64,000 nucleotides of DNA from Diphasiastrum complanatum (taxonomy: Eukaryota; Streptophyta; Lycopodiopsida; Lycopodiales; Lycopodiaceae): positions 71,465,617 to 71,529,616 of the forward strand of contig CM055095.1 of the NCBI GenBank assembly GCA_029204225.1, in the 5' to 3' direction. The stretch's first letter is position 1, and each line of letters starts with the position of its first letter. The notes under the pieces are model-generated. The model saw only the letters and a program-made list of their open reading frames with translations. It did not search any database and was not told the DNA's origin. Positions 61,980 to 64,000 of this stretch are shown here, piece by piece. The translations under genes and the position numbers were made by a program.

Positions 61980-64000
61980 GTAATATGAAACATTGCATCA
62001 CTCTTTTCTTTCAATGGGTATGGTGCAAATTTTGATGTTTGTTGGGAGATTCACTTGATTCTTCCATGAACGTGATAAACTTGACTTGAAAATTCAATTA
62101 AGGGACTTCACAAGAGATGGATCTTGTCATCCTCAAACTTTATATGGCGTGGCAAACTACAATGCTTTTGAACCTTATGTATGCAATGACCTCATAGTAC
62201 AAGAAAGAGGGCTTTAGTCTTAAAGCTAGTCTAGTCTCTTAGACCAAGTAGAATATGGTAAAGTAGCATGATTACCATCATCACCCTCCACAACATTCAT
62301 ATCCTACAAATCATTAACGTACATGATTCGCATCATTATCCTTTATACTTATGAAATAAGAAGTAGCCAAAGTAAAGATAGAGATCAATATCATCAGCTG
62401 AATAAGAAATGACACAGTTTCCCTACTTATAGCCAAGAGGAAGCCCTAAAAGGAAGCTTCCGGTGGCTAGGGCCCAACTGGGAGGGATAATAGTGCGCTC
62501 TCCAAGAAGGCCCCCACTCTCCAGTCATATGTCCAAATGGCCTAATAATGAATAATAAGGCCAAAGGCCAACCATATAGTCTAAGTGTCACTAATGAATA
62601 AAAAGGGCCCAAGGCCTACTTATGCATAAAGTAAAGTTAATGTAAATGGACGCGGCGAATGTAATGAGCCAAGTCCATAACTCATTTGGCATTTACTATT
62701 TGGGTATTTAGTTCTTAGAAATTGGGAGTTGAGTTTGAAGTTTTGAGGTTATAAACTTGAGACTAGTTACTAGCAGATAGTAATTTGTTATGTGTACAAT
62801 GTTATTATCATTTATGGATGAGTTAAAATTACATATATGATTCAAGACTCAAGTTTATATTTTGGTAATGTTCAAATGTGGAATGTTTCAAATTTCAATG
62901 TTGAATATCGAATGGGATTTGTACTCATGGTAACTCAAGAGTTAATACCTAGAAGTTAGTGCTTACTACTTAGTAATGTTACATGTAAGCTGTTAGAACT
63001 TAGAACTTAGAAGTTAGTACTATAATCTATTACTTGTTAACAATTACACAATGCAAATTGTATACATTGTCATTTTCGTGAAATTTAAATCCTTGAACAT
63101 TTGCTAATTTACTACTAACTAGCCATGACATTGTAATATGTAATATGTATGGTGTGACATTAACGATTTGAAAAAAAAAACCTAAAATTGATTCGGCGGT
63201 TCAAATTTGGAGAAGCCGATTCTTTCTCGATTCAAACATGGTTCGAAAAGGCGATTTGAAAGGTACCATAAACCTTGCTATGGTTGCATGAGAGTGTGTG
63301 AGAGGGCTTGGAGGCTATTGTAGGATCATAGATAATAGATGTAGACAATAGTATATAGAATCTAGATAGCAGTTTCATCAATCTTGATTTATAAAAAATA
63401 TAAATTCTAGTTTTTAACATCTTACTCTTTATGATTATGTGGCTCCCTTGGACGATGGGATGACAATATACTAGAATGTTGTGATTTATCATTTATGGAA
63501 GTTTGAGTTTGGAACTACATTCGAGTTTGAATTTTGGCTACATATAGGGTAAATATATGGATGATGGTCAGGTTAAGTGCTTATAATTTTGACATTTTTG
63601 TTAAATCTTCATTCTTATGATTTGCTTTCCATCACACATGCTCATTTTTTGGATGGAATTTTAGGTTGAACTTTCTATGAAAGTTGTTGACTTACTGCTA
63701 GTAAGGTATTACTCCTATTTGAGTAATTGTTCTCTGGATGTTTGGTGTATCTTCATAATTTCTAGAATTGAAATATGTGTTTGATGCAAATGCTAAGTGG
63801 AAAGCAAGTGATTTGATCAAGCATGGACTGTGGACTACCATAGCTTATAGGAATACAATTGAGCCAAGGATTGCTGTCACTAGCTAAAGGACATTATATT
63901 GACTTTGAAGACATCAAGAGCAAATCGCTAGAGGACGCACATGTCGTCTTCACTGACCTATAATTTATTATAGGGTTTGAGTTAGTGAATGCACTTGTGA
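61980..64000. other. Intron 11 (incomplete)
   Basis: AT-rich, with short recurring ACTTAGAAGTTAGTA-like words at 62940-63030 and a TTCGGCGGTTCAAA stretch near 63190 resembling hAT end sequence. No further exon found before the edge. Confidence 0.55.

Noticed and set aside
61980-64000. Searched for the next transporter exon (family start VDY)
   Set aside because: No matching block with splice sites was found; the exon presumably lies outside the window.
1-64000. CRISPR arrays, bacterial operons, riboswitches
   Set aside because: The window is clearly a plant nuclear intron-exon and retrotransposon landscape. The tandem repeats have no spacer structure.

Overview
This is nuclear DNA of a land plant with a large, transposon-rich genome. 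The host content is one gene on the + strand: a group-4 (SULTR4-type, SLC26 family) sulfate transporter. I could follow it through eleven exons from the start codon at 3176 to a donor at 61979/61980, and it runs past the right edge. The exons join without a frame break (1,308 nt, 436 codons) and include a 49-nt microexon at 9038..9086. The remaining exons, including the STAS domain, lie beyond 64000. Introns of 5.6, 13.8, 19.8, 11.1 and 5.2 kb loaded with retrotransposons suggest a fern or gymnosperm rather than a compact angiosperm. That is an inference, not a proof.

Layout: 1-1648 is a decayed Copia element upstream of the gene. 1800-3175 is intergenic sequence, promoter and 5' leader. Intron 1 (3482-9037) holds two Copia 3' ends and a rearranged minus-strand Gypsy element with two hairpins. 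Intron 2 (9087-22883) holds a degenerate satellite-like array, a plus-strand Gypsy element, an intron-containing hAT transposase remnant, a 129-bp tandem repeat and a Copia pol remnant. Introns 3, 6, 7, 8 and 10 are short (177-783 bp) and free of recognisable elements. Intron 4 (23714-43480) is a layered stack: two minus-strand chromodomain Gypsy copies share one LTR; the second is split by another Gypsy element (30457-40462, target duplication TGTCC); that one is split in its gag gene by a small TRIM-like LTR element (32906-39064, target duplication ATGGC); and the TRIM contains an almost intact LINE. Intron 5 (43547-54639) holds a Copia gag remnant whose short LTR contains a tRNA-like sequence, a plus-strand Gypsy 5' half, pieces of the same LINE family, a Gypsy integrase remnant and a repeat array built on GCGAAGGTT. 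Intron 9 (56395-61632) has a near-identical 248-bp tandem duplication and a second TRIM LTR.

The LINE at about 33323-38258 is the only element with long open frames: ORF1 (302 aa, coiled coil plus RNA-binding-like domain) and ORF2 (endonuclease, reverse transcriptase, C-terminal zinc motif). The two ORFs are in the same frame and separated by a single UAG, and no in-frame AUG precedes the endonuclease domain, so stop-codon readthrough is a real possibility. Nearly all the LTR elements, on both strands, share a primer site complementary to initiator tRNA-Met (TGGTATCAGAGC or close variants).
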